A stretch of DNA of 64,000 bases from G963677445 sp963678275 (GCA_963678275.1 OY782765.1:620001-684000); one strand, 5' to 3'. Counted from the stretch's first letter, positions 1-9,201 are shown. Numbers and translations are program-made. The notes: a model not told the origin generated them from the sequence alone.

Positions 1-980
1 AGGGACTGGTAAAAATTGAAAATCTTCACCAGATACTTGAAAAACATAAAAACAGAAAACTGAAAATCGGCTCATTTACCGCGGCTTCAAATGTTACAGG
101 CATTAAGGTCGATTACCATAAGATGGCAAAGATTATGCATCAGCATGGGGGTCTTTGTTTTGTAGATTTTGCAGCCGCCGCTCCATATATGGATATCAAT
201 ATGCATCCTGAAGACCCGGAAGAAAAACTGGACGCCATATTTTTCTCGCCACATAAATTTCTGGGCGGACCGGGATCGGCAGGAGTTCTTGTTTTTGATT
301 CAAAACTTTATACAAGGAAAATTCCCGATCATCCCGGCGGCGGAACGGTTGAATGGACAAATCCCTGGGGTGAACATATGTTCCTGAGTAATATTGAGGC
401 GAGAGAGGATGGAGGCACTCCCGGCTTTCTGCAGACGATAAGGACAGCGCTTTGTGTTAGGCTGAAGGAAAAAATGGGCGCGGATAAAATGCTCGCGAGA
501 GAACAGGAGCTGCTTGACAAAGCTTTCCCCGGTTTGAATTCTATTCCCAAACTTCATATACTCGCGAACCAGACAGAAGAAAGACTCGGAATTATTTCTT
601 TTTATATTGAGGATGTTCACTACAATCTAATTGTGAAACTTCTTAATGATCTTTATGGAATCCAGGTCAGGGGAGGCTGTTCCTGCGCCGGAACATACGG
701 GCATTATCTTCTTCATGTCGATCCGAGCCGGTCGAAACTGATAACCAATAAAATAGCCTCCGGGGATTATTCCGATAAACCGGGCTGGGTGAGGCTTTCC
801 CTGCATCCAACCATGACAGATAAAGAGCTGAATCTTGTTCTCGAGGGGCTGAGGCATATAATAGAAAATATTGATACTCTTTCAAAAGATTACAGCTATG
901 ATTCTCATACTAATGAATTTGAGTATAGCGGAAGTAATAAATACAGGTCAATGGAAATTTCAAAATGGTTTAATTTATAG
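1..980 (+). CDS. class V aminotransferase / cysteine desulfurase-like PLP enzyme (5' truncated)
   Basis: The reading frame is open from base 3, so the gene begins outside the window; the first internal ATG (123) is not the true start because conserved sequence (SFTAASNVTG) lies before it. PLP-binding features are visible: VDFAAAAPY with the cofactor-stacking Asp, and SPHKFLGGPGS whose Lys (codon 255-257) should form the Schiff base. A Cys-rich loop, RGGCSCAGTYGH, sits where SufS/IscS-like enzymes carry their catalytic Cys, but the surroundings differ from SufS, so the substrate is open (cysteine, selenocysteine or another amino acid). The product is probably cytosolic. It is followed 6 bases later by an ABC permease gene, suggesting co-transcription. 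Family is seen in the sequence; reaction is inferred. Confidence 0.85.
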   Translation, partial: GLVKIENLHQILEKHKNRKLKIGSFTAASNVTGIKVDYHKMAKIMHQHGGLCFVDFAAAAPYMDINMHPEDPEEKLDAIFFSPHKFLGGPGSAGVLVFDSKLYTRKIPDHPGGGTVEWTNPWGEHMFLSNIEAREDGGTPGFLQTIRTALCVRLKEKMGADKMLAREQELLDKAFPGLNSIPKLHILANQTEERLGIISFYIEDVHYNLIVKLLNDLYGIQVRGGCSCAGTYGHYLLHVDPSRSKLITNKIASGDYSDKPGWVRLSLHPTMTDKELNLVLEGLRHIIENIDTLSKDYSYDSHTNEFEYSGSNKYRSMEISKWFNL

Positions 981-986
981 GACAAT

Positions 987-1748
987 ATGAATCTCGCGAC
1001 AAATATTTCCGGATTTTCCGGAAAAATGATAGCAGCAATAATTTTAATTATCACTGCGGTGTATACACTTTTATTCGGTTTTATTCTGCCGGTCAATGAT
1101 TATTTCCCGGGACCTCTTCTGATCCTGGAATCTTTTGCGGACCTTATAACTGAATATGGACTTTTCAAGGGTTTTACCCTTACCACTTTCCTGGTATACA
1201 CCTCTTTTGTTACAGCTCTCTTCATTGTTTATATTTTTAGGGGATTTTTACTGAGAAAACTGGCGGAAAGCAGTATAATTGAATCCTTTATAAAAATAAC
1301 AGGAATATTTTCTGTTTTATTCATTGTGCTTCTTGTGAATATCTGGACACACGGTTCTGTATACGCTGAATTTATTGTTCTCTTTTTAACCGCGTTTATT
1401 CAGATTCTAACATTATTTGCCATAAACATCGGGAATGTGCCGGAAGAATATATTCAATCAGGGCAAAGCCTGGGAAAGGGGAGCAGTATTTTTAAGGAAA
1501 TTTACTGGAATTCTATTTTGCCTGACGCCTCAAAATCCTTCACAGTGGTTCACTCAATGATATGGATAATGGCGCTGCTTTACGAATTTGTCGGAGGGGG
1601 AGGGGGACTTGGGACTATCTATGCCGAGATTACCAGTTACAATGACCTCGCCGGATTATTCGCGCTGGCAATATTTACCGGTATAATATTTTCAGCCGGC
1701 GATTTCATAATCAAATATCTCGCGGCTAAAATAATTTTTTGGGAGTAA
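987..1748 (+). CDS. ABC transporter permease, NitT/TauT-like
   Basis: Polytopic inner-membrane protein of 253 residues with about six hydrophobic segments. Near residues 150-185 is an EAA-type loop, EEYIQSGQSLGKG followed by the ILPDASKSF segment, which contacts the ATPase subunit in importers of the BPD_transp_1 family. Size and loop fit the SsuC/TauC/ThiX-like permeases. The ATPase gene starts 4 bases after its stop, so the two form one transporter. No substrate-binding protein gene lies alongside, so the substrate (sulfonate, nitrate, pyrimidine or other) cannot be called. Confidence 0.85.
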   Translation: MNLATNISGFSGKMIAAIILIITAVYTLLFGFILPVNDYFPGPLLILESFADLITEYGLFKGFTLTTFLVYTSFVTALFIVYIFRGFLLRKLAESSIIESFIKITGIFSVLFIVLLVNIWTHGSVYAEFIVLFLTAFIQILTLFAINIGNVPEEYIQSGQSLGKGSSIFKEIYWNSILPDASKSFTVVHSMIWIMALLYEFVGGGGGLGTIYAEITSYNDLAGLFALAIFTGIIFSAGDFIIKYLAAKIIFWE

Positions 1749-1752
1749 TGAT

Positions 1753-2514
1753 TTGAAAAAAAATAATATAATTGAAATTAAAAACCTGACGAAGGTCTAT
1801 ACAGATTCCTCCGGTTTTAAAGTCAACCTGATAAGCGAATTTGATCTGACCCTCGAAACTGATAAACCAAATGTGATTCTCGCTCCGGCCGGGGCGGGTA
1901 AAACAACCCTGCTGAAGCTGATCGGGAATCTGGAAAAACCTGATTCAGGTGAAATTATTACTCAGAAAAATCTGAAGGCTGCATTCATTCCTTCGGCCCC
2001 TTCATCATTTCCCTGGCTGAATACAATCGAAAATATAATGTGGGGTAAAAATGAAGATAACTCTGTTGATATCGAAGAATTAGTGGAATTGCTGGGGCTT
2101 TCGGGATATGAGGAGCATCATCCCCATAATAAAAGCACAGGGTATCGATTCAGGCTCGCCCTGGGCAGGGCAGTTGCATCGGGAGCGAATTTTCTTTTGA
2201 CCGATGAGCCTTTCGAAAAAATGGAGAGAGTTACCGCCCGTGAAACACTTGAGCTAATGATAAGAGTAACCGAAAAATATGGCATTGGCTTTTTGCTTGC
2301 CACAACAAATATTTCAAGAGCGCTTTTCGCGGGAAATGTTATTCATATCATGAAGAAAAATCCGGGTAAAATAATAAAATCTTTTACCGCGGAATTTTCA
2401 GATGAAAAAAATCGTTATTTAACTGAGTCTCCTGATTTTATCAGTAATATTCACAGTCTTGAAAATATAATCAGGGAATCAGAAGAAGAAGCGATTATTA
2501 ACTTTTCATTGTGA
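1753..2514 (+). CDS. ABC transporter ATP-binding protein, NitT/TauT-like
   Basis: ATPase partner of the preceding permease. Walker A is APAGAGKTT (about residues 44-52), with Ala replacing the first Gly; Walker B is NFLLTDEPF. The signature motif that normally reads LSGGQ is degenerate (KSTGYRFRLALGRA), which is unusual but seen in divergent NitT/TauT ATPases. The start is TTG at 1753, preceded by GGGAG at 1741-1745. Its stop overlaps the GTG start of the carboxyltransferase gene (GTGA), so translation is probably coupled. Family is secure, substrate unknown. Confidence 0.88.
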   Translation: MKKNNIIEIKNLTKVYTDSSGFKVNLISEFDLTLETDKPNVILAPAGAGKTTLLKLIGNLEKPDSGEIITQKNLKAAFIPSAPSSFPWLNTIENIMWGKNEDNSVDIEELVELLGLSGYEEHHPHNKSTGYRFRLALGRAVASGANFLLTDEPFEKMERVTARETLELMIRVTEKYGIGFLLATTNISRALFAGNVIHIMKKNPGKIIKSFTAEFSDEKNRYLTESPDFISNIHSLENIIRESEEEAIINFSL

Positions 2515-4064
2515 AAAATATGAATGAAAGACAAAAGAAGCTTTTAGAGTTAAAAGAAGAGGCGCTTAAAGGAGGGGGAGAAAAAAGGATTAAAAGCCAG
2601 CATGATAAAGGCAAACTCACAGCGAGGGAAAGGATTGAGCTTCTGGTTGATGAGGGCAGTTTTGAAGAAACGGATATGCTGGTAAAACACCGTTCAAACG
2701 ATTTCGGGCTGGACAAACAAAAAATTCCGGGTGACGGAGTAGTTACCGGATACGCCAAAATTGAAAATCGACCGGTCGCCATTTTCAGCCAGGATTTTAC
2801 CGTATTCGGCGGATCACTTTCCGAAGCGCACGCAGAAAAAATATGCAAAATAATGGATATGGCCCTTAAAGTGGGAATTCCTGTCATAGGATTAAACGAT
2901 TCGGGAGGAGCCAGAATTCAGGAAGGGGTTGTAAGCCTTGGAGGTTATGCTGATATTTTCCTCAGGAATACAATGGCCAGCGGAACGATTCCACAAATTT
3001 CAGCAGTTCTCGGGCCCTGCGCGGGCGGGGCGGTTTATTCTCCGGCGATAACCGATTTTGTTTTTATGGTCAAGAATACCAGTCACATGTTTGTTACCGG
3101 TCCTAACGTAGTTAAAACAGTAACACATGAGGAAGTCTCTTTTGAAGACCTTGGCGGAGCTGAAACTCATGCCTCAAAAAGCGGCGTCGCTCATTTCGCC
3201 TTTGAAAGTGAAATAGAGATATTTGAGAATATCAGAAATCTTATGGGATATCTTCCCCTGAACTGGAAAGATAAACCACCGGCAAGAGAATTTGATTTTA
3301 CTGCCGATCTTACACTTCCTGAACTGGATGAGATTATTCCCGATAATCCTAATAAACCTTATGATATGTCGGAAATAATTACCGCCTTGGCCGATGACGG
3401 GGAGTTTCTTGAGGTGCACAAAAATTACGCGCAAAACATTATTACCGGATTTACACGCATTGGAGGCATGCCGGTGGGAGTGATAGCCAACCAGCCGGCG
3501 GTGCTTGCCGGAGTGCTAAATATAGACGCCTCTATAAAGGGAGCCCGTTTTGTCAGGTTTTGCGACTCATTCAATATTCCTTTGCTGGTTCTCGAAGATG
3601 TCCCCGGATTTCTTCCCGGCACCGAGCAGGAATGGAATGGAATTATAAGGCATGGATCAAAACTTCTTTTCGCTTTTTGTGAGGCTACAGTGCCAAAATG
3701 TACGGTTATCACACGCAAAGCCTATGGCGGGGCTTATGATGTGATGAATTCAAAGCACATAAGAGGCGATTTCAACTTTGCCTGGCCTTCCGCCGAGATC
3801 GCTGTTATGGGACCCAAGGGAGCTGTGGAGATAATTTTCAGAAAGGAAATTTCGGAAGCTGAAAATCCTGAGCAAAAAACCGAAGAAAAGCTTCAGGGGT
3901 ATATAGAAAAATTCGCTAATCCTTATATAGCCGCCGAAAGAGGTTATGTTGATGATGTTATTCTGCCTTCCGATACAAAATTAAGGCTTGTTAACGCTTT
4001 TCAGTTTCTGAAAACAAAGGTCGATAAAAATCCGGGTAAAAAACATTGTAATATTCCACTGTAA
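2511..4064 (+). CDS. acyl-CoA carboxylase carboxyltransferase (propionyl-CoA / methylmalonyl-CoA type)
   Basis: 517-residue carboxyltransferase subunit of the PccB/MmdA family, which moves a carboxyl group between biotin and an acyl-CoA. Both crotonase-like halves are present. The N-terminal half has GLNDSGGARIQEGVVSLGGY and GPCAGGAVYSPAITDF; the C-terminal half has VLEDVPGFLPGTEQE and RKAYGGAYDVMNSK, matching the conserved acyl-CoA and biotin loops. Length is normal for the family. The start is GTG at 2511 overlapping the ABC ATPase stop; an ATG at 2520 is an alternative. No biotin carrier or carboxylase gene is nearby, so the holoenzyme must be completed elsewhere. Propionyl-CoA carboxylase and methylmalonyl-CoA decarboxylase cannot be separated from this subunit alone. 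Confidence 0.93.
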   Translation: MKNMNERQKKLLELKEEALKGGGEKRIKSQHDKGKLTARERIELLVDEGSFEETDMLVKHRSNDFGLDKQKIPGDGVVTGYAKIENRPVAIFSQDFTVFGGSLSEAHAEKICKIMDMALKVGIPVIGLNDSGGARIQEGVVSLGGYADIFLRNTMASGTIPQISAVLGPCAGGAVYSPAITDFVFMVKNTSHMFVTGPNVVKTVTHEEVSFEDLGGAETHASKSGVAHFAFESEIEIFENIRNLMGYLPLNWKDKPPAREFDFTADLTLPELDEIIPDNPNKPYDMSEIITALADDGEFLEVHKNYAQNIITGFTRIGGMPVGVIANQPAVLAGVLNIDASIKGARFVRFCDSFNIPLLVLEDVPGFLPGTEQEWNGIIRHGSKLLFAFCEATVPKCTVITRKAYGGAYDVMNSKHIRGDFNFAWPSAEIAVMGPKGAVEIIFRKEISEAENPEQKTEEKLQGYIEKFANPYIAAERGYVDDVILPSDTKLRLVNAFQFLKTKVDKNPGKKHCNIPL

Positions 4065-4281
4065 TTTTGGCTATTATCACCACACTAACGCCAACATGTT
4101 GAGGATAATCCGGGGCGCAAAATTTGTCAAATAGCCCGATGATAACATGCTGCCGATAATCAGGCCGAGATTCTCAATCCATAAGCTGATAGAGTCAGAA
4201 AAAGAAAAGTTATCGGTTAGCTCAAGGATAGACCTCCCCCGTCTTCAAAGAAAAACACTTTGAATCCACCCCCTCCCAGCC

Positions 4282-5712
4282 CACTGCTGTCAACTTAAGG
4301 GATTTTACCATCATATGGCTCTCCTTTTGGCCATAGCATATTTCTTTTTTATGTTCTTTTTTCGCTCGAATTTTCTATCCGGTATTACCGAAATTTTTTC
4401 CCTCTTTGATTTTTTAACAAGTCGATTATATTCATTTATCCAATCTTCACCTTCTTTGAACAACAACTTATTTATGCGATTTCGCTGAAATCCGAAACTT
4501 ACACTTCGATTCACTTTATATTTTTCATACTTCAGATTACTGTTTTGAGCTACTTCTTTGTCTATTTCTTCCTGTGCATCCTCTACTATTAGTGCGTGTA
4601 TATTCCCCACAAGCAACCTGCTATAGTAATCCTGTTTTACTGTTTCTACTGTTTTCCCACTGAAATTTTCCACTTCCATCACGTTTTTCTGAAAATCAAA
4701 ATATACCTCTTCATTCCACCTCAACATGTATATTTCCTCAAAATCGCTTTCTTCAAATTCTTCTTTATTTGTTAATGAGGTAATCAAATATTCATATTCT
4801 CCCGTTTTTAACAATATCTTTACTATTCTTACACTTATTTTCTCCGGAAATCCCTGCCCCATTATTTCTTTTAATCTTTCATTCCCTCTTCTATGGGCTC
4901 CTTCTGTTAATGATATTTCTATGATCTTATCTGTTTCTTCGCTTTCGACAAATTCCCTTGTTTCCTTTAGAAATTGCGTCCCGGTATATCTCATTACAAA
5001 ATCGTATCCCATCACCAGTAGTTCGACTATCATTTCCAGCGATGGGAATCCCCTGTCGGCAACGATTATATCCTTTTTTGCCCTACCTTCTTCTTTTATT
5101 GTTCTCAATTGTTTTATTGCATGCTCTCTTTCCGACTCCCCATTTCTATTCATTCTTGCATCTATGGCGATATTGTTCAATAGATCATATACGACTGTTG
5201 TCCAGGACATTGGGGCAAGCTGATCATTATTATTTACTCTTCCAAATTCTTCTGCCAGGGCTTGTATTTCTGGCAATTCTATTCCACATCCATCTAGTCC
5301 CATTAGTCTGTAATCTTTATATACCTTATGTTCCCGCTGATAATATTCCCGGGTTAATTTATTATTTAATTCAATATATACTTCATGTCGCATTTTTATC
5401 CTTGATTTTGAGTATGCTTGTTTGCTACAGCCGTCGGGATAAATATCACTAAGAAAATCATCCAGTTCTATACTCAGACTTCTTGATGCTATGTGTAATT
5501 GAAACATTATCATTCGTACAAATGTCAGGATTCTGTTTCTTGTGAAGTCATTTTTACTCCTCCGATATTTTTCTTTTAATTCTTTACTTGTTATATGTTT
5601 TTTTAAGAATGATATTATTTCGTGATTTTTTTCATTTTTTTCTCAATTTTTCATTGATAACAAATTAAATTTATGATTAATTCACTTTCTTTTCCTTAAG
5701 TTGACAGCAGTG
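4282..5712 (-). mobile_element. IS4-family insertion sequence with perfect 19-bp terminal inverted repeats
   Basis: The ends CACTGCTGTCAACTTAAGG (4282-4300) and CCTTAAGTTGACAGCAGTG (5694-5712) are exact reverse complements, and the interior holds one IS4-type transposase on the minus strand. Total length is 1431 bases. The element sits inside a palindromic repeat. CCTCC occurs on both sides, but five extra bases (CAGCC) separate it from the left inverted repeat, so a clean target-site duplication is not resolved. A related single end occurs at 24363-24380. Confidence 0.9.
4311..5654 (-). pseudogene. IS4-family DDE transposase with in-frame TGA at codon 4 of the likely full-length frame
   Basis: The frame open from ATG 5513 gives 400 residues with the DDE triad: Asp74 (LDGCGIELP), Asp153 (VADRGFPS) and Glu269 in the IS4 signature Y-(2)-R-(3)-E-(6)-K (Tyr262, Arg265, Glu269, Lys276). 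The conserved N-terminal IS4 segment (KNDFTRNRILTFVR) lies upstream of that ATG in the same frame. Tracing back reaches ATG at 5652-5654, giving 447 codons, a usual IS4 length, but codon 4 (5643-5645) is TGA, perhaps from TGG. Either this copy is inactivated, or translation starts at 5513 or a non-ATG codon and gives a shortened protein. The C-terminus is intact. Inactivation is inferred. Confidence 0.8.
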
Positions 5713-6248
5713 CCTCCAAAGGGGGATATTTATCGATAATCCCGAGCAATCAAAATATCCCCCGCCGGAGGGGGTGGCAATGAAGCGCCTTTCTTCATTG
5801 ACGGGGGAGGACACACCTCAAGTAACTACGAAACTTATACCTGGTAATAAAACTTTCTACTTGCTGATAAATTTCTTACCAATTTTCGTAGCATTTAATT
5901 TCTTATTGAATATATTACCCCCCGTTTTGCCAGGGAACTTTTTCCCTTTAAGGCGTTTTCCTCAGGCTTTGCTTGGGGAAAATTTAGCAATCTTAGGGGC
6001 ATGTAAGCCTCTTTTTCATTTCAGTTAAATTTAAACTATTTTATCCTTTCATCAGACTCGCAATTTTTTTTATTTGTGCAGTATAATATTATTTTTTTTG
6101 TGTTCATCGCTGTCAAATTCAAAAATGATTTACCGCCAGGATAACTTATTATAAATAAAGAAATAAAGTGAATTAGCTTAATGATAAACTTGACATTATC
6201 AAGCTAACTTCTTAAATTACATAAGCATTTCAAAATCCGGAGTTTATA
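5713..6248. other. non-coding stretch with MITE right half
   Basis: Bases 5713-5827 are the right half of the split palindromic element. From there to 6189 I see no convincing gene: the only open frame (5774-6028) starts inside the repeat and has no family features. A promoter-like sequence precedes the downstream lytic transglycosylase. Confidence 0.6.
6190..6218 (+). promoter_or_regulatory. sigma-70-like promoter of the LysM lytic transglycosylase
   Basis: TTGACA (6190-6195), a 17-base spacer, then TAAATT (6213-6218), ending 30 bases before the GTG start at 6249. The -35 box is a perfect consensus match; the -10 is weaker. FCB-group promoters often differ from this consensus, so the call is tentative. 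Confidence 0.45.
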
Positions 6249-8897
6249 GTGAAAAAATATTTTTCAGGTTCAGTTTTATTCTTATTAGCTATTTTTCTAA
6301 CATCCTGCTCGGTATGGGAATCGTTGACCAAAGATGATGTGCCTTCGACGGGACAACCAAAGCTGGTTTCCAATGCTTATGTGATAATTAATGAGTTGAT
6401 GGAGGAGGCCAGGCAAAATTATGTAAAGGCGCTGACCGAACAACAGAAAGGAAACAGCAGTGAAGCTTTAAAGCTTTATGATTCGGCTATGCTTAATCTG
6501 AATAAACTGAGTTATTACCCGGAAATAGATGAAAACCGGGCGTATACCGATCTGGAATCGGCTATTGTGGAAGATTACAAAAGACTTATAGAGAGTCTTG
6601 ATGAACTTCCGGCGGATGTATCCATTTCGGCGCTCGAAAGATTCCTGAATAAAAATTATCCTGAATTTGAGCTTTCAGAAGAGGAAGAGCAGCAGATAAT
6701 AGCGGAGGGGGAGAAAATTGTTGTCGGGGAAATTCCTCTCGTAGTTAATAAATATGTTGAGCACTATATCGAATATTTCAGCGGAAGGGGCAGGCGTCAT
6801 ATGGAAGCCTGGTTAAGCCGTTCGGGACGTTATTTCCCCATGATGGCTAAAATATTTGCCGAAGAACAGGTGCCCCAGCAATTAATCTTCCTAAGTATGA
6901 TGGAAAGCGCGCTGAATCCCCGCGCGAGATCGTGGGCCAGGGCAGTAGGCTTGTGGCAGTTTATTAAAGGAACCGGCAGGCTCTATGACCTGGAAACAGG
7001 CTTTTATGTAGATGAAAGAAGAGACCCTGAAATGGCTACCAGAGCTGCCGCGAGACATTTCAAAGACCTTTATTTTTCATTAAAAGACTGGTACCTGGCG
7101 ATAGCGTCATATAACTGTGGCGAAGCGCGAGTAAAAAGAGCCGCGAGAAGAGCCGGTTCGGATGATTTCTGGAACCTGAGACGTCATTTACCAAGAGAAA
7201 CAAGGAATTATGTGCCCCAGTTTATTGCCGTTACTTTGATAGCAAGCAACCCTGAAAAATATGGATTTGAAAAAATAGAATATGAAAAACCTTATGAATA
7301 TAAGATTCATCTCGTTGAGGAAGCGATTGATCTGAATGTTCTGGCAAAATGCGCGGGTGTCAGCTCCGAATTACTGAAAGATATGAATCCCGCCCTTATA
7401 CAGCATTGTACTCCCCCGGATTATGAAGGTGGTTATCCGCTTAAAGTTCCTGTACAGTCATTTGATATGTTCGTAAAGAATCTTCAGAGTGTGCCAAAAG
7501 AAGCAAGGCTGCAGTTTGTTCTGCATAATGTTAAAAAAGGGGACACTCTTTCTGAAATCGCGGAAAAATATGGAGTGCGTCTGAGTCATCTCGCGCGGTT
7601 TAATAATATTTCATCAAGATCGCGGATATATCCGGGTGTGGAGCTGAAGATACCCATTTCCGATTTAAGTGACGCTGAATTTGCCGTTAACACTGATAAT
7701 ATCCCGGCTATCGAGAGTATTTATACTGAAAAGGATTCAACAGCCCCTTATGATTTTGTCATTAATCTTTCAGAAAATGATGACAAGTATTTGAAACTTT
7801 ATATGGAAAATGCCCAGGATACTACAACGGTAATTATTCCGGAAGGCAAGGAGAAGGTTGCCTACAGAGTAAAAAAATCGGATAATCTTGTGGATATCGC
7901 CCAGATATTTGAAGTAAGAGTTTCGGATATAAGGAACTGGAATAACCTGCCTTATACAACAACAATCCGGGTAGGCCAGTCACTGGATATTTTTGTGCCG
8001 AGTGAGAAGAAAGATTATTACGCGAAAATTAACGATATGTCGAGAAGTGAGAAACTTTCCATTGTCTACGCGAAATCAGGAGGCAGATGGCTGACTCACA
8101 GAATCCGAAGAGGTGAGTCACTTTCAACAATAGCCTATAAATACGGGGTCAGGGTCAGCCAGCTCAAACAGTGGAATAACCTGAGGTCGAATAAAATAAT
8201 CAGGGGTAAAAAGCTTCAGATTTTTGTTGGCAGCGGCGGCGAACAGTATGTGGAAAATAAAAAACAAACTCCGGCCTTAAATGTAGATGGCGCGACAAAA
8301 TACAGGATTAAAGAAGGAGATACCATAAGTGAGATAGCCGAAAGATACGGAGTGAGCAGCAGAGATATCCGAAGCTGGAATAATCTTGGCTCAAATCGTA
8401 TTGTGGCGGGTAAAACACTTCTGATAAAAGGTAAAGAAAAAGTTGAATCAATCGGGGCCGACACACCAAAAAATGAAGCGAATGTTATTAACTATACTAT
8501 TCCTTCAGGTATATCGATTAGTGAAATAGCTGAAAAATTTGGTGTTTCCATAAGGAAAATAAAAGAATGGAATAATCTGCGCAGCAATAAAATTGTCGCT
8601 GGTAAATCACTGAAAATTTATTCGGATATTGATGAAAGTGAATATACCGAAACTAAAAAAGAAGAAGGTGTAAAAAAGGAAGAAGTGTTCAGGGATAGTT
8701 CCGGTAAGGAAAAAATTCATTACATCGTTAAAAAAGATGATACTCTCGGGCACATCGCGGAAGAGTATAATATCAGGGCAAGGGATATTAGGGAATGGAA
8801 CGGGATAAGAGGAAGTAAAATTGTTGTTGGCCAGGAGCTGATAATCTATCCCAAAAATAAAGAAGAGGAAAAAAAGGAGAATAAAAAAGAAGATTAA
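6249..8897 (+). CDS. MltD-like lytic transglycosylase lipoprotein with multiple LysM repeats
   Basis: An 882-residue envelope enzyme expected to cleave the peptidoglycan glycan backbone. A lipoprotein signal (FLTSC, Cys20) implies membrane anchoring. The SLT domain (about 190-330) has the catalytic Glu219 in MMESALNPRARS, then AVGLWQFIKGTGRLY and SYNCGEARVKRA. After a degenerate LysM-like segment (about 350-410) come six clear LysM domains starting near residues 420, 536, 614, 683, 747 and 823, each with the (K/R)xGDTxxxIA...YGV...WNNL pattern. The C-terminus is Lys/Glu-rich. MltD proteins usually carry fewer LysM units. Start is GTG with a promoter just upstream. Confidence 0.93.
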   Translation: MKKYFSGSVLFLLAIFLTSCSVWESLTKDDVPSTGQPKLVSNAYVIINELMEEARQNYVKALTEQQKGNSSEALKLYDSAMLNLNKLSYYPEIDENRAYTDLESAIVEDYKRLIESLDELPADVSISALERFLNKNYPEFELSEEEEQQIIAEGEKIVVGEIPLVVNKYVEHYIEYFSGRGRRHMEAWLSRSGRYFPMMAKIFAEEQVPQQLIFLSMMESALNPRARSWARAVGLWQFIKGTGRLYDLETGFYVDERRDPEMATRAAARHFKDLYFSLKDWYLAIASYNCGEARVKRAARRAGSDDFWNLRRHLPRETRNYVPQFIAVTLIASNPEKYGFEKIEYEKPYEYKIHLVEEAIDLNVLAKCAGVSSELLKDMNPALIQHCTPPDYEGGYPLKVPVQSFDMFVKNLQSVPKEARLQFVLHNVKKGDTLSEIAEKYGVRLSHLARFNNISSRSRIYPGVELKIPISDLSDAEFAVNTDNIPAIESIYTEKDSTAPYDFVINLSENDDKYLKLYMENAQDTTTVIIPEGKEKVAYRVKKSDNLVDIAQIFEVRVSDIRNWNNLPYTTTIRVGQSLDIFVPSEKKDYYAKINDMSRSEKLSIVYAKSGGRWLTHRIRRGESLSTIAYKYGVRVSQLKQWNNLRSNKIIRGKKLQIFVGSGGEQYVENKKQTPALNVDGATKYRIKEGDTISEIAERYGVSSRDIRSWNNLGSNRIVAGKTLLIKGKEKVESIGADTPKNEANVINYTIPSGISISEIAEKFGVSIRKIKEWNNLRSNKIVAGKSLKIYSDIDESEYTETKKEEGVKKEEVFRDSSGKEKIHYIVKKDDTLGHIAEEYNIRARDIREWNGIRGSKIVVGQELIIYPKNKEEEKKENKKED

Positions 8898-8940
8898 TCC
8901 GTTAGGAGTCAAATTCTACGCAAAAAGGCAAAGTTTTTTT
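8897..8940 (+). repeat. dispersed 42-nt intergenic repeat, copy 1
   Basis: Core GTTAGGAGTCAAATTC followed by TACGCAAAAAGGCAAAG and a T-run. Related copies lie at 18431-18472, 24427-24470 and 28279-28320, all in spacers and all in the same orientation. It begins at the stop codon of the lytic transglycosylase, so a role as a 3' transcript element is possible. Confidence 0.6.
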
Positions 8941-8944
8941 GACA

Positions 8945-9108
8945 ATTCGAGGTGTGTCCTCCCCCGGTTTCGAGAAAAACACTCTCAACCACCCCCTCCA
9001 AAGGGGGACATTCGGAATTCAAGGCAATCGACAATGTACCCCTTCGGAGGGGGTGGATTCAAAGTGTTTTTCTTTGAAGACGGGGGAGGACTTACTTCGA
9101 GTAACTCG
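8945..9108. repeat. palindromic MITE-like element, copy B (intact)
   Basis: A roughly 160-base imperfect palindrome. The left arm runs GTCCTCCCCCGG, AAAAACACTCT, CCACCCCCTCC; the right arm mirrors it with GGAGGGGGTGG, AAAGTGTTTTTC, ACGGGGGAGGAC. Outer ends carry CGAGG and CTTCGAGTAAC. It has no open frame of note and would fold into a long hairpin as RNA. Copy A at 4217-5827 has the same ends and is interrupted by an IS. Confidence 0.7.
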
Positions 9109-9201
9109 TTAACTTTGTTTTCTCTGACTTGCCAGATTATAGTATTAAGTATAAAAGTTTTGAATATTACTTATTAAATTTATAGTTTTACATACATAAT
9201 T

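Larger units (their letters stand above)
4217..5827. repeat. palindromic MITE-like element, copy A, split by an IS
   Basis: The outer parts, about 4217-4281 and 5713-5827, are the two halves of the palindrome that is intact at 8945-9108: CTCAAGGA then CCTCCCCCGTCTTCAAAG and CCACCCCCTCC on the left; CCTCCAAAGGGGGA, GGAGGGGGTGG, GACGGGGGAGGAC and CTCAAGTAAC on the right. The IS lies in the CCCCCTCC/AAAGGGGG turn of the left arm. No coding capacity is visible in either half. Confidence 0.7.

Noticed and set aside
4726..5452. Plus-strand open frames of about 165 residues opposite the transposase
   Set aside because: Hydrophobic antisense shadows of the transposase frame with no independent support.
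5774..6028. 84-residue plus-strand open frame
   Set aside because: It starts inside the palindromic repeat, has no homology features or clear ribosome-binding site, and is better explained as chance.
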